Assembly (NCBI RefSeq): GCF_006538745.1
Contig: NZ_BJLR01000011.1
Span: 45,198 to 109,197, forward strand
Direction: 5' to 3'
Source: Cellulomonas cellasea
GTDB taxonomy: Bacteria > Actinomycetota > Actinomycetes > Actinomycetales > Cellulomonadaceae
Length of the DNA: 64,000 nucleotides
Shown: positions 28,350-37,389 of the stretch, piece after piece
How the letters are laid out: every line of letters starts with the position of its first letter
Numbering within the stretch: position 1 is the first letter of the stretch
Notes under the pieces: model-generated
Databases searched by the model: none
What the model was told of the DNA's origin: nothing
Seen by the model: only the letters and a program-made list of their open reading frames with translations
Translations under genes and position numbers: made by a program

Positions 28350-28906
28350 GCACCGACGCGCTCGTCCAGCCCTCCGTCCTCTCCGTCAGCCGCAGCCCGC
28401 GGCACGCGTTCAGCAAGCCCGTCGAGGACGAGATCCGCCTCGTCGCGGGGCTGGGGGTCGAGGGCGACGCGCACTACGGGGTGACCGTGCAGCACCGCTC
28501 GCGCCGGCACCGCCCCGACCCGCCGCCGAACCTGCGGCAGGTGCACCTCATCCACTGCGAGCTGTTCGACGAGGTCGCGACCGGCGGGTTCGTCGTCCGG
28601 CCCGGGGAGATGGGCGAGAACGTCACGACCCAGGGCGTCGACCTGCTGTCGCTGCCGCGCGGGACCCGCCTGCACCTGGGCCGGCACGCGGTCGTCGAGC
28701 TCACCGGGCTGCGTAACCCGTGCACGCAGATCGACGGGTTCTCCGACGGGCTCATGCGCGCCGTGCTGGGGCGCGACGCGGACGGCAACCTGATCCGCAA
28801 GGCCGGCGTCATGAGCATCGTGCTCGCGTCGGGGCTCGTGCGCGCCGGCGACCGGATCGACGTCGAGCTGCCCGTCGGGGTGCACGAGGTGCTCGCGCCG
28901 GTCTGA
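28346..28906 (+). CDS. MOSC domain-containing protein
   Basis: The 186-residue protein has the MOSC fold found in molybdenum cofactor sulfurases and YiiM-type proteins: VEGDAHYGVTVQHRSR, GEMGENVTTQGVDLLSLPRG and the key cysteine in GLRNPCTQIDGF. MOSC proteins move sulfur or bind molybdenum cofactor, often to detoxify N-hydroxylated bases. The GTG at 28346 overlaps the ABM stop. Confidence 0.87.
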   Translation: MSTDALVQPSVLSVSRSPRHAFSKPVEDEIRLVAGLGVEGDAHYGVTVQHRSRRHRPDPPPNLRQVHLIHCELFDEVATGGFVVRPGEMGENVTTQGVDLLSLPRGTRLHLGRHAVVELTGLRNPCTQIDGFSDGLMRAVLGRDADGNLIRKAGVMSIVLASGLVRAGDRIDVELPVGVHEVLAPV

Positions 28907-29006
28907 CGGAACGCGCCCGCGCCACACCCGACCCCACGGGCGCCACCGGACGCGGCGGACCTCCCCGCCGTCGACGGCCGCTGCGGCAGCCGCCGACCTC
29001 CGCGCG

Positions 29007-29657
29007 TCAGCCGCCGGAGCCGAGCGTCGCGAGGAACCCGAGCAGCACCCCGACCGCCGCCCCGACCACGGCCTGGCTGACCGTGTGCTGACCCAGCCGT
29101 ACCCGCGCCCACACCAGCGCCCCGAGCACCACGACGCCGGCCGCGCCGACCCCGGGGAACCACCCGAGCAGCAGCCCGACGAGCGTCCCCGCAAGCAGCC
29201 CGTGCGCCGAGACGTTGCGCCGCGCGCCGGCGAGCGCGACGAGCCCGGTCGCGAAGTAGGCGGCGAACGCGCGGACGACCTCGTCGGGCACGCCGAGCAC
29301 CGCGCCGACCCCGAGCGCGACGAGCTCCGCGGCGAGCACCCACGGGACCGCGCGGCGCCGGGTCACGGAGCCCGGTCCGCCGACGAGCCGGACGAGTGCG
29401 AGGGCCAGGACGGCCGCACCGGCGAACAGCCCGACGGTCGTCGCGAGGGCCCCGAGCCGCCCGTCGGGCCCCCCGGCCCACGCCGCGACCACGGTCGCGA
29501 GGACGGTGCTGGGCAGCGGACCGAGGACCCGGCTCAGCGCCCGCGCGAGCTGCTCGTCGGGGCGGGTCCGGCCCGCGGCGCCGGGGGTCCGCTTGTCTCG
29601 GGATGTCCGGTCTGAGATGCTCCACGACAGTTCACGTGATCGACCGGACCAGTTCAT
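29007..29657 (-). CDS. PAP2-like membrane phosphatase-fold protein
   Basis: A membrane protein of about 216 residues with five to six hydrophobic helices. The late segment ARRNVSAHGLLAGTLVG and then RVRLGQHTVSQAVVGAAVG keep the PAP2 motif pattern (SxxH...RxxLGxHxxxQ), although the first KxxxxxRP motif is not evident, so catalysis is uncertain. The start is uncertain; ATG 29657 would place the 5' end within the promoter region of the divergent EspR-like gene, and a later start may be used. Confidence 0.6.
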   Translation of the reverse strand: MNWSGRSRELSWSISDRTSRDKRTPGAAGRTRPDEQLARALSRVLGPLPSTVLATVVAAWAGGPDGRLGALATTVGLFAGAAVLALALVRLVGGPGSVTRRRAVPWVLAAELVALGVGAVLGVPDEVVRAFAAYFATGLVALAGARRNVSAHGLLAGTLVGLLLGWFPGVGAAGVVVLGALVWARVRLGQHTVSQAVVGAAVGVLLGFLATLGSGG

Positions 29658-29661
29658 CTCA
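29605..29661. promoter_or_regulatory. nested inverted repeats before the EspR-like gene
   Basis: GTCCGG (29605-29610) and TGAGATG (29613-29619) are matched by CCGGAC (29644-29649) and CATCTCA (29655-29661). The arms face each other across about 35 bp, suiting a DNA-bridging regulator such as EspR. Operator function is inferred. Confidence 0.35.
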
Positions 29662-29686
29662 GCAGGTCCTCCCAGGACGGAGCGGC

Positions 29687-30163
29687 ATGTCGGAGCAGGA
29701 CGAGCCAACCACGGTCGGCGCCGGTCTCGCCGCCAAGCTCGACCGGCTCTTCACGACGATGCGCCCGTCCCCGGACCGCGAGTACACGCACGACGAGGTC
29801 GCCCAGGCGATCAGCCGCACCGCCGGGGGCCCGTCGATCTCCGCGACCTACGTGTGGCAGCTGCGCACGGGCCGGCGCGACAACCCGACGAAGCGGCACC
29901 TCGAGGCGCTCGCCGCGTTCTTCGGCGTGCAGCCCGCCTACTTCTTCGACGACGAGCGGGCCGGCGAGATCGAGCGGCAGCTCGCGCTCGTCGCCGCGAT
30001 GCGGGACGCGGGCGTGCGCTCGGTCGCCCTGCGCGCGTCCGGCCTGTCGCAGCAGAGCATCGACGCCCTGCTGCTCATGGTCGAGCGCGTCCGCGAGCTC
30101 GAAGGCGTGCACGGCAGGACCCAGGGGGACACGAGAGATGACCAGCGCCCGACGACGGGCTGA
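29687..30163 (+). CDS. EspR-like helix-turn-helix regulator
   Basis: The 158-residue protein resembles mycobacterial EspR: KLDRLFTTMRPSPDREYTHD, VAQAISRTAG, SATYVWQLRTGRRDNPTKRH, LEALAAFFGVQPAYFFDDE, then a C-terminal helical dimerisation region with MRDAGVRSVALRASGLS. EspR is a DNA-looping regulator and nucleoid protein. It is the first gene of a cassette with an ImmA/IrrE protease and a membrane protein; its stop lies 25 bp inside the protease gene, so translation is coupled. Confidence 0.85.
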   Translation: MSEQDEPTTVGAGLAAKLDRLFTTMRPSPDREYTHDEVAQAISRTAGGPSISATYVWQLRTGRRDNPTKRHLEALAAFFGVQPAYFFDDERAGEIERQLALVAAMRDAGVRSVALRASGLSQQSIDALLLMVERVRELEGVHGRTQGDTRDDQRPTTG

Positions 30164-30656
30164 GGAGGCGCTCGACGAGCTGGGCCTGCGGGGGCCCGCG
30201 ACCGTCGACGCGCTCGTCCACCACCTCGCGGAGCAGCGGCAGCGGCCCCTGCTCGTCGAGACGGCACCGGCCGCCTTCTTCGCGGACACCGCGTGCGGGG
30301 CCTGGTGGGAGAGCGAGCACCTCGACCTCGTCTTCGTCCCCGAGGACGCGGACCCGGTGCTGCGCGACCACACGATCCGCCACGAGCTCGCGCACATGAT
30401 CCTGCGGCACCGCGGGTCCGCGTGCGCCGGCGACGTGCTCCGCGAGGTCCTCGCGCGCGTGCTGCCCGACCTCGACCCCGACACCGTGATGGGCTCGCTG
30501 CACCGGCGCAGCGACTACGGCGTCGCCGCCGAGCGCGAGGCCGAGGTCCTCGCGTCGCTCCTGACCTTGCGCGACGCGACCGACGCCGACCGTCTCGGGG
30601 ACCGGGAGGCGGAGGCGCTGCGGCACGCGCTGAGCGGGAGGCTGCGTCGTGGATGA
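30138..30656 (+). CDS. ImmA/IrrE-family metallopeptidase
   Basis: The 172-residue protein has the zinc-peptidase motif HELAH in HTIRHELAHMILRHRG, a Glu-rich later helix (AAEREAEVLASLL) and an N-terminal helical region. ImmA/IrrE proteases cleave XRE-type repressors or antitoxins after a stress signal, so the EspR-like protein encoded just before is the natural candidate partner. It overlaps both neighbours (by 26 and 8 bp). Substrate assignment is inference from context. Confidence 0.82.
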   Translation: MTSARRRAEEALDELGLRGPATVDALVHHLAEQRQRPLLVETAPAAFFADTACGAWWESEHLDLVFVPEDADPVLRDHTIRHELAHMILRHRGSACAGDVLREVLARVLPDLDPDTVMGSLHRRSDYGVAAEREAEVLASLLTLRDATDADRLGDREAEALRHALSGRLRRG

Positions 30657-31818
30657 GCTGGTGACCGCGGGGGTCGTGGTCCTGTGGGCCGTGACCGTCG
30701 TCGAGGTCGTCCGCGCCCTCCGCGGCACGGGGACCCGGTCGCTGCTCGTGGCGGTCGCCGCGCTCGCCGCGGGCCGGACCCTGGACCTCGACGCGGTCGG
30801 CGAGGCGCTCGGGCGGACGACGGCGCTCGCCGCGGTCGAGCACGTGCTCGTCGTGGTCAGCGCCGTGGCCGTCGTCGCGTTCACGCACCGCATCACGGGC
30901 GAGCACCGCACCGTTCCGCGGCCGGTCTGGGTCGTGCTCGCGCTCGCGCTCGCGGCGCCGCTGGTCGACGCGGGCGGCGCCCTCCCGGCGACCGCCGAGG
31001 ACCGGGCCGCGGCGTACGCGTCGTCGGTGCCGTGGCTCGTGCACTGGGTCGCGTTCCTCGTCACGCTCGCCGTCGCGCTGACCGCGGGCGCACGGATCGC
31101 GCTGCGCAACGGCCGCCTCGCGCGCGGGGTGCTCGGGGTGCGGCTCATCGGGCTCGGGGCGGGCCAGGTGCTCGGCGTGCTCTACACCGTGCTCAAGGCG
31201 CTGCACCTCGGGGCGCTGGTGGTCTCCCCCGGCTCGGAGGTCGGGCTGCTCGGGACCGCGGAGCAGGCGGCGCTGAGCTCGGCGATCCTGCTGGTCGCGG
31301 TCGGGCTCGTCGTGGGCTTCGCGGCCACGGTCGCCGCCGACCTCGCGACGCGCCGGCGCCTGTGGGTGCTGTGGCCCGTGTGGGCGGACCTGTGGCCGCA
31401 CGCGCCGCACCTCGATCACACGCCGCCGGGCCGCCTGCGCACGACCTTCTCGCCCGACGCCCGGATCCGTGAGGTGCGGCTCGTCGTCGAGATCGGCGAC
31501 GCGCTGCGCGTCCTGAGCCCGTACGTGCCCGCGCACGACCACACCGACCCCGTCGCGCAGGCGGCGGCGCTGCAGCTCGCGTCCCGCCGCGTCGGGCAGG
31601 ACGTCCCGGCGTCGCCGCCGAGCGGCCCGCGCCCCGCGGAGACCGGGTTCGCGGCCCGCACCCGGGAGCTCTATGCGCTCGCCCTGGCGTGGCCGCGGGC
31701 GGCCGCGGTGCGGGCACAGATCGTCCCCGGGGCGGGCGCCGACGGCGACGTCGCCGTGCCCGCGCAGACCCGGGCCTCCGGTGACGGGCGCCCCGGAGCC
31801 GGGGAGAGCGCGCCGTGA
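30649..31818 (+). CDS. MAB_1171c-type polytopic membrane protein
   Basis: The 389-residue protein has about seven membrane helices in residues 1-235 and a cytoplasmic C-terminal domain with LWVLWPVWADLWPHAPHLDH, IREVRLVVEIGDALRVLSPY and ARTRELYALALAWP. This architecture is that of the MAB_1171c family, which follows XRE/ImmA genes in many actinomycetes and is called a putative transporter without proof. The GTG start overlaps the protease stop. A receptor or effector role in the cassette is as likely as transport. Confidence 0.75.
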   Translation: MDELVTAGVVVLWAVTVVEVVRALRGTGTRSLLVAVAALAAGRTLDLDAVGEALGRTTALAAVEHVLVVVSAVAVVAFTHRITGEHRTVPRPVWVVLALALAAPLVDAGGALPATAEDRAAAYASSVPWLVHWVAFLVTLAVALTAGARIALRNGRLARGVLGVRLIGLGAGQVLGVLYTVLKALHLGALVVSPGSEVGLLGTAEQAALSSAILLVAVGLVVGFAATVAADLATRRRLWVLWPVWADLWPHAPHLDHTPPGRLRTTFSPDARIREVRLVVEIGDALRVLSPYVPAHDHTDPVAQAAALQLASRRVGQDVPASPPSGPRPAETGFAARTRELYALALAWPRAAAVRAQIVPGAGADGDVAVPAQTRASGDGRPGAGESAP

Positions 31819-32016
31819 GCCGCGGCGAGCACGGCGCGAGCCGGGCGGCCACCCCCAGCCCACGCTTGCGGACCTCGACGGCACCCAGCAGGCTCCCAGG
31901 GTCGACGACGACGCTGGTGCTGTCAGGGTCACCCCGGACGTACGCGCGCACGACCGACCGCTGACACCACCACGACAGCGGCCGCCACCACCCGAGCAAC
32001 AGCCCAGGAGGGCAGC

Positions 32017-32283
32017 ATGGACGGAGCGACCCGCACCGAGAGCACGACCGACGAACGCACCCCGGGGCTCACGTCCGAGCGCACCGACGAGCGCTCGCAC
32101 GACCTGACCGAGGGCATCCTGGCGCCCGACGAGGTGGGGCGCCTCGACCCGGCCGACGAGACCCGCCCGCTCGTCCGGCACGGCTCCGACCTGCTCGACC
32201 TCGTCGCCGGGGGCGTGCCGTTCGCGGTCGCGCACGACGTGCGGGCGTCCGCCCCCCGGCCCCCGCAGCCGACCGAGGGCTGA
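32017..32283 (+). CDS. small acidic hypothetical protein (88 aa)
   Basis: Not recognised. The 88-residue protein is rich in Thr, Glu and Asp in the first half (TTDERTPGLTSERTDERSH) and has LLDLVAGGVPFAVAHDVRAS near the end. The ATG has a strong AGGAGGG site, which is the main reason for calling it. No partner gene is close; 31819-32016 holds nothing else recognised. Confidence 0.55.
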   Translation: MDGATRTESTTDERTPGLTSERTDERSHDLTEGILAPDEVGRLDPADETRPLVRHGSDLLDLVAGGVPFAVAHDVRASAPRPPQPTEG

Positions 32284-32405
32284 CACCGGGCGGCGCAGAC
32301 GGCGGCTCTGGCCCGGCGGCGGGTGACCGCGGACCCGCGTCGCCCAGCAGTCGCCGCGCTGCGCAGCTGCTCGCGGCGCCGCGACCCCCTCGAGCCCGAC
32401 CCGCG

Positions 32406-33662
32406 TCAGAGCCGGCGCTGCCAGTCGACGATGCGGTCGACCGCCTCGCGCACGACATCGACCGACGACGCGAACGACAGCCGCACCCAGTCCCGCCCGG
32501 CGACGCCGTCGAAGTCGGTGCCCGGCGTGAGCGCGACGCCCGCCTCGGCGAGCAGGCGCTCGCACCACGTGACCGAGTCGAGCCCCGACGCGCTGATGTC
32601 CGCGTACAGGTAGAACGCGCCGTCCGCGGGGGCGACCTGCGTCCAGCCGAGCTCGGGCAGCCGGTCGAGCAGCAGCGCCCGCGACTGCGCGTAGCGCGTC
32701 ACGTTCTCGTGCGCCGCCGCGTACCCCTCGGCCGAGAACGCCGCGACGCCGGCGTGCTGCGCGAGCGCGGGCGGGCACAGGGCGACGTTGCTCGCGAGCG
32801 CGTCGACCGGCGTCACGAGGTCCTCGGGCAGCAGCAGCCAGCCGAGGCGCCAGCCCGTCATCGCCCAGTACTTCGAGAACGAGTTGACGACGACGGCGCC
32901 CCCGTCGAGGAACTGCGCGGCCGTCGCCGCCCCGGCGGACCCGACGGTCTCAGCGGGCGCGACTCCCCCGCTGACGGGCACGGGGGTCCGCGGGCTGCCC
33001 AGGTCCGGCCCGCCGCCGTCGGGCACCGCGCCGTACGTGATGCCGTGGTAGATCTCGTCGCTGATCAGCCGCACGTCGAACTCCGTGCACCACGCCGCGA
33101 GGGCGGCGAGCTCGTCGGCCGCGATCATCGTGCCCGTCGGGTTCGCGGGGCTCGCGACGACGACGCCGTCGAGGCCGCCCGCGTAGTACGCCTCCTGGAG
33201 CTGGGCGACCGTCGGCTGGTAGCGCGTCTCGGGACCGCACGCGAGCTCGACGACCTCGCACCCGAGCGACGCGAGGATGTTCTTGTACGCCGGGTACCCG
33301 GGGCGGGCCAGCGCGACGCGGTCACCGACGTCGAACGCCGCGAGGAACGCGAGCATGAACCCGCCCGACGACCCGGTCGTCACCGCGACCCGCGCCGGGT
33401 CCACGTCGACGCCGTACCAGCGCGCGTAGTGCCCCGCGATGGCCGCCCGCAGCGGCGGCGCACCGAGCGCCTCGGTGTACCCGAGGCTCCCCGACGTGAG
33501 GATCTCGATCGCCTTGTCGCGCACGACGTCCGACGCGCCGGTCGACGGCTCGCCCGCGCACAGGTTGAGCACCGACTCCCCGGCGGCTCGTCGGGCGTTG
33601 GCGGCCGCGAGGACCTCCATGACGGCGAACGGCGGGACGTGGGAGCGGCGCGAGACCTTCAT
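32406..33662 (-). CDS. class I PLP aminotransferase
   Basis: A fold-type I aminotransferase of 418 residues, aspartate/aromatic group. Landmarks are LCAGEPSTGA, LGYTEALGAPPLRAAIA, VASPANPTGTMI, the tyrosine-aspartate LISDEIYHGI and the PLP lysine at about 264 in SFSKYWAMTGWRLGW. About 40 residues of Gly/Pro/Ser-rich sequence (about 211-252, PDLGSPRTPVPVSGGVAP) are inserted between the IYHG strand and the PLP lysine, where relatives have a short loop. The amino donor cannot be deduced. Confidence 0.92.
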   Translation of the reverse strand: MKVSRRSHVPPFAVMEVLAAANARRAAGESVLNLCAGEPSTGASDVVRDKAIEILTSGSLGYTEALGAPPLRAAIAGHYARWYGVDVDPARVAVTTGSSGGFMLAFLAAFDVGDRVALARPGYPAYKNILASLGCEVVELACGPETRYQPTVAQLQEAYYAGGLDGVVVASPANPTGTMIAADELAALAAWCTEFDVRLISDEIYHGITYGAVPDGGGPDLGSPRTPVPVSGGVAPAETVGSAGAATAAQFLDGGAVVVNSFSKYWAMTGWRLGWLLLPEDLVTPVDALASNVALCPPALAQHAGVAAFSAEGYAAAHENVTRYAQSRALLLDRLPELGWTQVAPADGAFYLYADISASGLDSVTWCERLLAEAGVALTPGTDFDGVAGRDWVRLSFASSVDVVREAVDRIVDWQRRL

Positions 33663-33713
33663 CCGCCCATCTTGACGGTTACCGGCGCGAACGCCGCCCG
33701 GACGGGCCGACCA

Positions 33714-35030
33714 TCACAGCTCGACGCGCTCGAGCAGCGTCGCCTCGTCCGCGGGGCCGGCGACGTGCGCGGCCACGCCACCGACGTCGAGCTCCTCGAC
33801 GAGGATGCGGAGCATCGCCCGTCCCATGGGCCCGGGCAGCTCGCCCTTCGTGTCCACGACGAGCTCGGCCCCCACGTCGTAGACCATCACGTCGGAGACC
33901 CAGTTCGGCGTGTAGAGGTCGGTGTCCGCCAGCTCCGCCTCGCTCAGCTCGGTCCCCTGCTCGTCGACGCGGAAGAAGCGGGTCCCGGCACGACGCAGCG
34001 CCGCCACCGCGCCCGGCATGTCCGCCGACCGGACGCGGAACCCCGGGCTCTGGTCCCAGCCGTCCCACCCGCCCTCCGTCGGCGGCCCGAAGACGTCGGG
34101 GTCGATCGTCACCCGGGTCGCGCGCGCACCCGGCGCGCCGTCCGGCAGAGCCGCGCCCCGGGCAGCGGGCGACCCCCACGGCCGCGGTCCGGCGAGCGGC
34201 GCCGGCTCGACGCCGGAGCCGGACCGGCCGTCAGCGGTGCTCGGCGGCTCGTCAGCTCCGGGCTCCCACCCGCGGTCGGCGAGCTCCGTCAGGAGCCGCC
34301 GGTGGACCGGGCCGTACTGGGCGCTCGGCTCGAGCAGCCACGACCGGGTGCCGAGGTCGAGGAGCCCCACGCCGCCGTCGACGAACACGACCGCGAGGTC
34401 CTCCTCGGCAGCCGCACCGTGCGGGGGGACGAGGCCGTCGAGCCACAGGTTCCGAGCGCGCACCGCGTAGAGCGCGCTCGGGACCTCGATCTCCCACCAC
34501 GGCGGCACCGAGGGGTCCGGGCCGAGACCGAGCACCTCGAGCAGGTCGACCACGACCTGCTCACGGAACCGGTGCGAGACCCACAGCACCCCGCAGACGC
34601 TGAGGAGATGCACCGGCGTCGACCGGACCGACGCAGCCCACGCGCACAGCGCGCGAGCGGCCTCGACCCGCCACCCCTCCCCCCACTGCTGCACCATCAG
34701 GTCGTCCCAGTACTCGGCCGAGGCGGTCGACGAGGCTCCGAACGCCACGAGGCGGATCTCGCCGTCGTGCCGGAAGGCGATCCGGACGTGCTCGCCGGCC
34801 TCGACGCCGAAGCCGAGCGCCGGTCCGCCGACCTCGGCCTCGACGGCCTCGACGGGTGGCACGAGCTGCTGGAACCAGAACCAGCCCTCGGGCGCGAGGC
34901 ACTGCCAGCCGTCGGCCCGCGCCCACGAGAGGGACGGGTCGGGGACGACCGCGCCGAGGCCCACGTTCACCGCGAGGTCCGTCAGGGGCTGGGCCCACCG
35001 GGCGAGGAGGAACGACCTGGTCAGCGTCAC
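33714..35030 (-). CDS. uncharacterised protein (438 aa)
   Basis: Not recognised. The 438-residue soluble protein is rich in Trp (DGWQCLAPEGWFWFQQLVPP, QQWGEGWRVEAARALCAW) and has two globular regions (about 1-265 and 325-438) joined by a Pro/Ser/Gly-rich linker. There is no signal peptide or membrane helix. GTG 35030 is used; an earlier start would add an Arg/His-rich arm. The last domain (SPGFRVRSADMPGAVAALRR) looks like an independent alpha/beta module. Confidence 0.65.
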   Translation of the reverse strand: MTLTRSFLLARWAQPLTDLAVNVGLGAVVPDPSLSWARADGWQCLAPEGWFWFQQLVPPVEAVEAEVGGPALGFGVEAGEHVRIAFRHDGEIRLVAFGASSTASAEYWDDLMVQQWGEGWRVEAARALCAWAASVRSTPVHLLSVCGVLWVSHRFREQVVVDLLEVLGLGPDPSVPPWWEIEVPSALYAVRARNLWLDGLVPPHGAAAEEDLAVVFVDGGVGLLDLGTRSWLLEPSAQYGPVHRRLLTELADRGWEPGADEPPSTADGRSGSGVEPAPLAGPRPWGSPAARGAALPDGAPGARATRVTIDPDVFGPPTEGGWDGWDQSPGFRVRSADMPGAVAALRRAGTRFFRVDEQGTELSEAELADTDLYTPNWVSDVMVYDVGAELVVDTKGELPGPMGRAMLRILVEELDVGGVAAHVAGPADEATLLERVEL

Positions 35031-35162
35031 GCGGCGATCATGCCGTAGCGGCCGGCGCCGGTGGGTCACCGGGAAGCGCCCGGCGTGCGGGTCGGACGGG
35101 GTGCGCACAGCGCGTGCGGACCGGTGGCGGCCGGTCTGCTCCGGAGCGCCCGCCGCGCCGGG

Positions 35163-36164
35163 TCAGCCCGCGAGGTCCGGGAGGACCGACCCCCGCCGCT
35201 CGATCCACGCCAGGGAGTCCGCGATGCCGTCGCGCACCGACCGCTGCGCCGTCCAGCCCAGGACCTCGCGGGCCTTGTCGCTGCGGGTGTATGCGCCGGC
35301 GGAGTCGCCGGGGCGGCGCGGGTGCTCGACGACGTCGACGTGCTCGCCGGTGACGTCCTCGAACGCGGCGACGAGCTCCTTGACGGTCGTGCCGGTGCCG
35401 GTGCCGAGGTTGACGACGGAGTGCCGGTCGCCGGCGAGCGCCTCGTCGAAGCGTTCGAGCGCGGCGACGTGCGCGAGCGCGAGGTCCCACACGTGCACGT
35501 AGTCGCGGATGCCGGAGCCGTCGCGCGTGTCGTAGTCGACCCCGGTGAGCGCGAACGGCTGCCCGGCGCGGTGCCGGTCGACGAGCTGGCCGAGCGCGTG
35601 GCTCGGCGCCGCGAGCTGCAGGCCGGTGCGCAGCTGCGGGTCGGCGCCGATCGGGTTGAAGTACCGCAGCGACAGGACGCGCAGGTCGGTCGCGGCGGCG
35701 ACGTCCTCGAGCGCGCCCTCGACGACCATCTTGGTGCGGGCGTAGGGACTCGTGGGGGCGAGTGCCGAGGACTCGTCGACGCTGAAGTCCTCGCTGGGCC
35801 GGTACATCGAGGCCGAGCTGCTGAAGATCAGGCGGTGGACGCCGCGCTCGACGAGCGTCGCGACGAGGTCGAGCGCCTTGGTGACGTTGGCCCGGTAGTA
35901 GTCGAGGGGCCGCGCGACGGAGTCGGGCACCACGATGAGCGCGGCGCAGTGCACGACGGCGGCGATGCCGGGGTTCTCGTCGAGGACGCGGTGCACGAGC
36001 GCGCGGTCGGCGATGTCCCCCTCGTAGAACGTCCGCCCGGCGGTGAACTCCCGGCGGCCGGTGACGAGGTTGTCGAGGACGACCGGCCGGTGGCCCGCGT
36101 CGAGCGCGGCCGAGGCGATCGTGCTCCCGATGAACCCGGCGCCGCCGGTGATGAGGATGTCCAT
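35163..36164 (-). CDS. galE: UDP-glucose 4-epimerase
   Basis: A 333-residue short-chain dehydrogenase of the extended type. NAD binding is shown by ITGGAGFIGS at 5-14; the catalytic triad by SSSASMY and SPYARTK; substrate binding by RYFNPIGADP. GalE interconverts UDP-glucose and UDP-galactose for galactose use and surface polysaccharides. The sequence SSSASMYRPSEDFSVDE is normal for actinobacterial GalE. It stands alone with no other galactose gene nearby. Confidence 0.92.
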   Translation of the reverse strand: MDILITGGAGFIGSTIASAALDAGHRPVVLDNLVTGRREFTAGRTFYEGDIADRALVHRVLDENPGIAAVVHCAALIVVPDSVARPLDYYRANVTKALDLVATLVERGVHRLIFSSSASMYRPSEDFSVDESSALAPTSPYARTKMVVEGALEDVAAATDLRVLSLRYFNPIGADPQLRTGLQLAAPSHALGQLVDRHRAGQPFALTGVDYDTRDGSGIRDYVHVWDLALAHVAALERFDEALAGDRHSVVNLGTGTGTTVKELVAAFEDVTGEHVDVVEHPRRPGDSAGAYTRSDKAREVLGWTAQRSVRDGIADSLAWIERRGSVLPDLAG

Positions 36165-36209
36165 GTCTCCCTCTCGCTCGCTACGCGCCTCGTGCAGCGC
36201 GGACGTGTG

Positions 36210-36767
36210 TCAGACCGTGCCCAGGAACCGGGTGACGAGCGTGGTCCAGCGCTCGCGCGCCTCGGCGGCCGCCTCGGGCGACGGCAGGCCGGTGAGCGTC
36301 ACGACGAGCGACGCCTTCCCGCCGGTCCTCGGCTCGCTCGCGACCGCGACCTCGTACCCGTCGGCGGCTCTGCTGCGCCAGTGCATCCGCCGCTCGGTCG
36401 CGCTGAGCCGCGGCTCTCCGGCGGCGGCGGCCCGCACCTCGGGGTCCGTCGCGGCGAACGCCGTCCACCGCTCCATGAGCCCGGCCATCGTGAGCGGTGT
36501 CGCCCGGCTGACGCTCGCCTGGAACGTGCCGTCGGGCTGCTGCCCGGGCAGGCGCCGGCCCACGTGCTGCTCGTAGGCGACGGTGACCGACTGCGCCCAC
36601 CAGCCGGCGCTCTCCGTCCCCGTGCGTGCGAGCTCCTCGTGGACCAGGGTCGCGATCTGCCCGTGGTCGAGGTCCGCGGCGCCGATCGCGTCCATGAACC
36701 GCAGCCAGTCGTCCCACGACCGCTGCGTCACCCGCTCGATGGGCTCGATCCGCGGGTTCGTCGCCAT
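36210..36767 (-). CDS. conserved hypothetical protein, SRPBCC/DUF4287-like
   Basis: The 185-residue protein has an N-terminal helical segment WDDWLRFMDAIGAADLDHGQ with WWAQSVTVAYEQHVGRRLPG, typical of DUF4287-type proteins, and a C-terminal part (RMHWRSRAADGYEVAVASEP, LVVTLTGLPS) like an SRPBCC lipid-binding fold. No function is established. ATG 36767 starts the helix cleanly. It follows galE's upstream side by 45 bp on the same strand but needs its own expression signals. Confidence 0.65.
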   Translation of the reverse strand: MATNPRIEPIERVTQRSWDDWLRFMDAIGAADLDHGQIATLVHEELARTGTESAGWWAQSVTVAYEQHVGRRLPGQQPDGTFQASVSRATPLTMAGLMERWTAFAATDPEVRAAAAGEPRLSATERRMHWRSRAADGYEVAVASEPRTGGKASLVVTLTGLPSPEAAAEARERWTTLVTRFLGTV

Positions 36768-36825
36768 CGTGGGCCGTCCTCTCGGGAGCTGTCGGGCGGG
36801 GTGCCGCTGCGCTTCCCCGGACAGC

Positions 36826-37251
36826 CTAGGAGGGCCGGGCGTCCCGTCGGGCCTCGCGGCTGCCGGGGTGGCGACGTGCCGCCTCGTCGGCGTCCTTGAG
36901 CCACTCCACCCGGTCCAGGGCCGCCCGGTCCCCCCGGGTGGGCTGACGCCGGTGCTCCGCCTTCTCGCGGCTGCGGCGTTCCGCGAGGACGGCCCGGTAC
37001 CGCAGGTGGCTCGCCCGGGACTTCTCGAGCGCGTCGAGCGCCTGCAGCAGCTCGGCCTCGGTCCAGTCCCGGGCCCGCCGCGGCGGCCACGGGCTCGTGC
37101 GCCGGGCACCGAGGAGCGCGCAGAGGTGCTGCTCGGTGCCGTGGAAGCCGAAGGGTGCGTGCAGGTTCAGCAGCGACCGGAACGAGCTGGCCCGGTATCG
37201 CAGCGGCAGGCTCGGGTCGCGCACCCGGCGTGCGGTCGCTGCCCAGCTCAC
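36826..37251 (-). CDS. hypothetical basic protein (141 aa)
   Basis: Not recognised. From GTG 37251 it begins MSWAATARRVRDPSLPLRYR and contains LLNLHAPFGFHGTEQHLCAL and a long charged helix (ALDALEKSRASHLRYRAVLA). It is Arg-rich with one cysteine. Coding likelihood rests on its coherent composition and on the flanking genes leaving no other use for the DNA. Confidence 0.45.
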   Translation of the reverse strand: MSWAATARRVRDPSLPLRYRASSFRSLLNLHAPFGFHGTEQHLCALLGARRTSPWPPRRARDWTEAELLQALDALEKSRASHLRYRAVLAERRSREKAEHRRQPTRGDRAALDRVEWLKDADEAARRHPGSREARRDARPS

Positions 37252-37389
37252 AGCCGGACGGTACCCGAGCCGGTGGCCCGCCGGCCGCGAGCACCGGTGC
37301 CTCACCGGGCCGGGACGCGCGTGCCGTGGCAGTCTCGGTGGACGGGTGAGGCTGCGCTCCCCTGCCACCGCGACGAGGGACACCACCCC

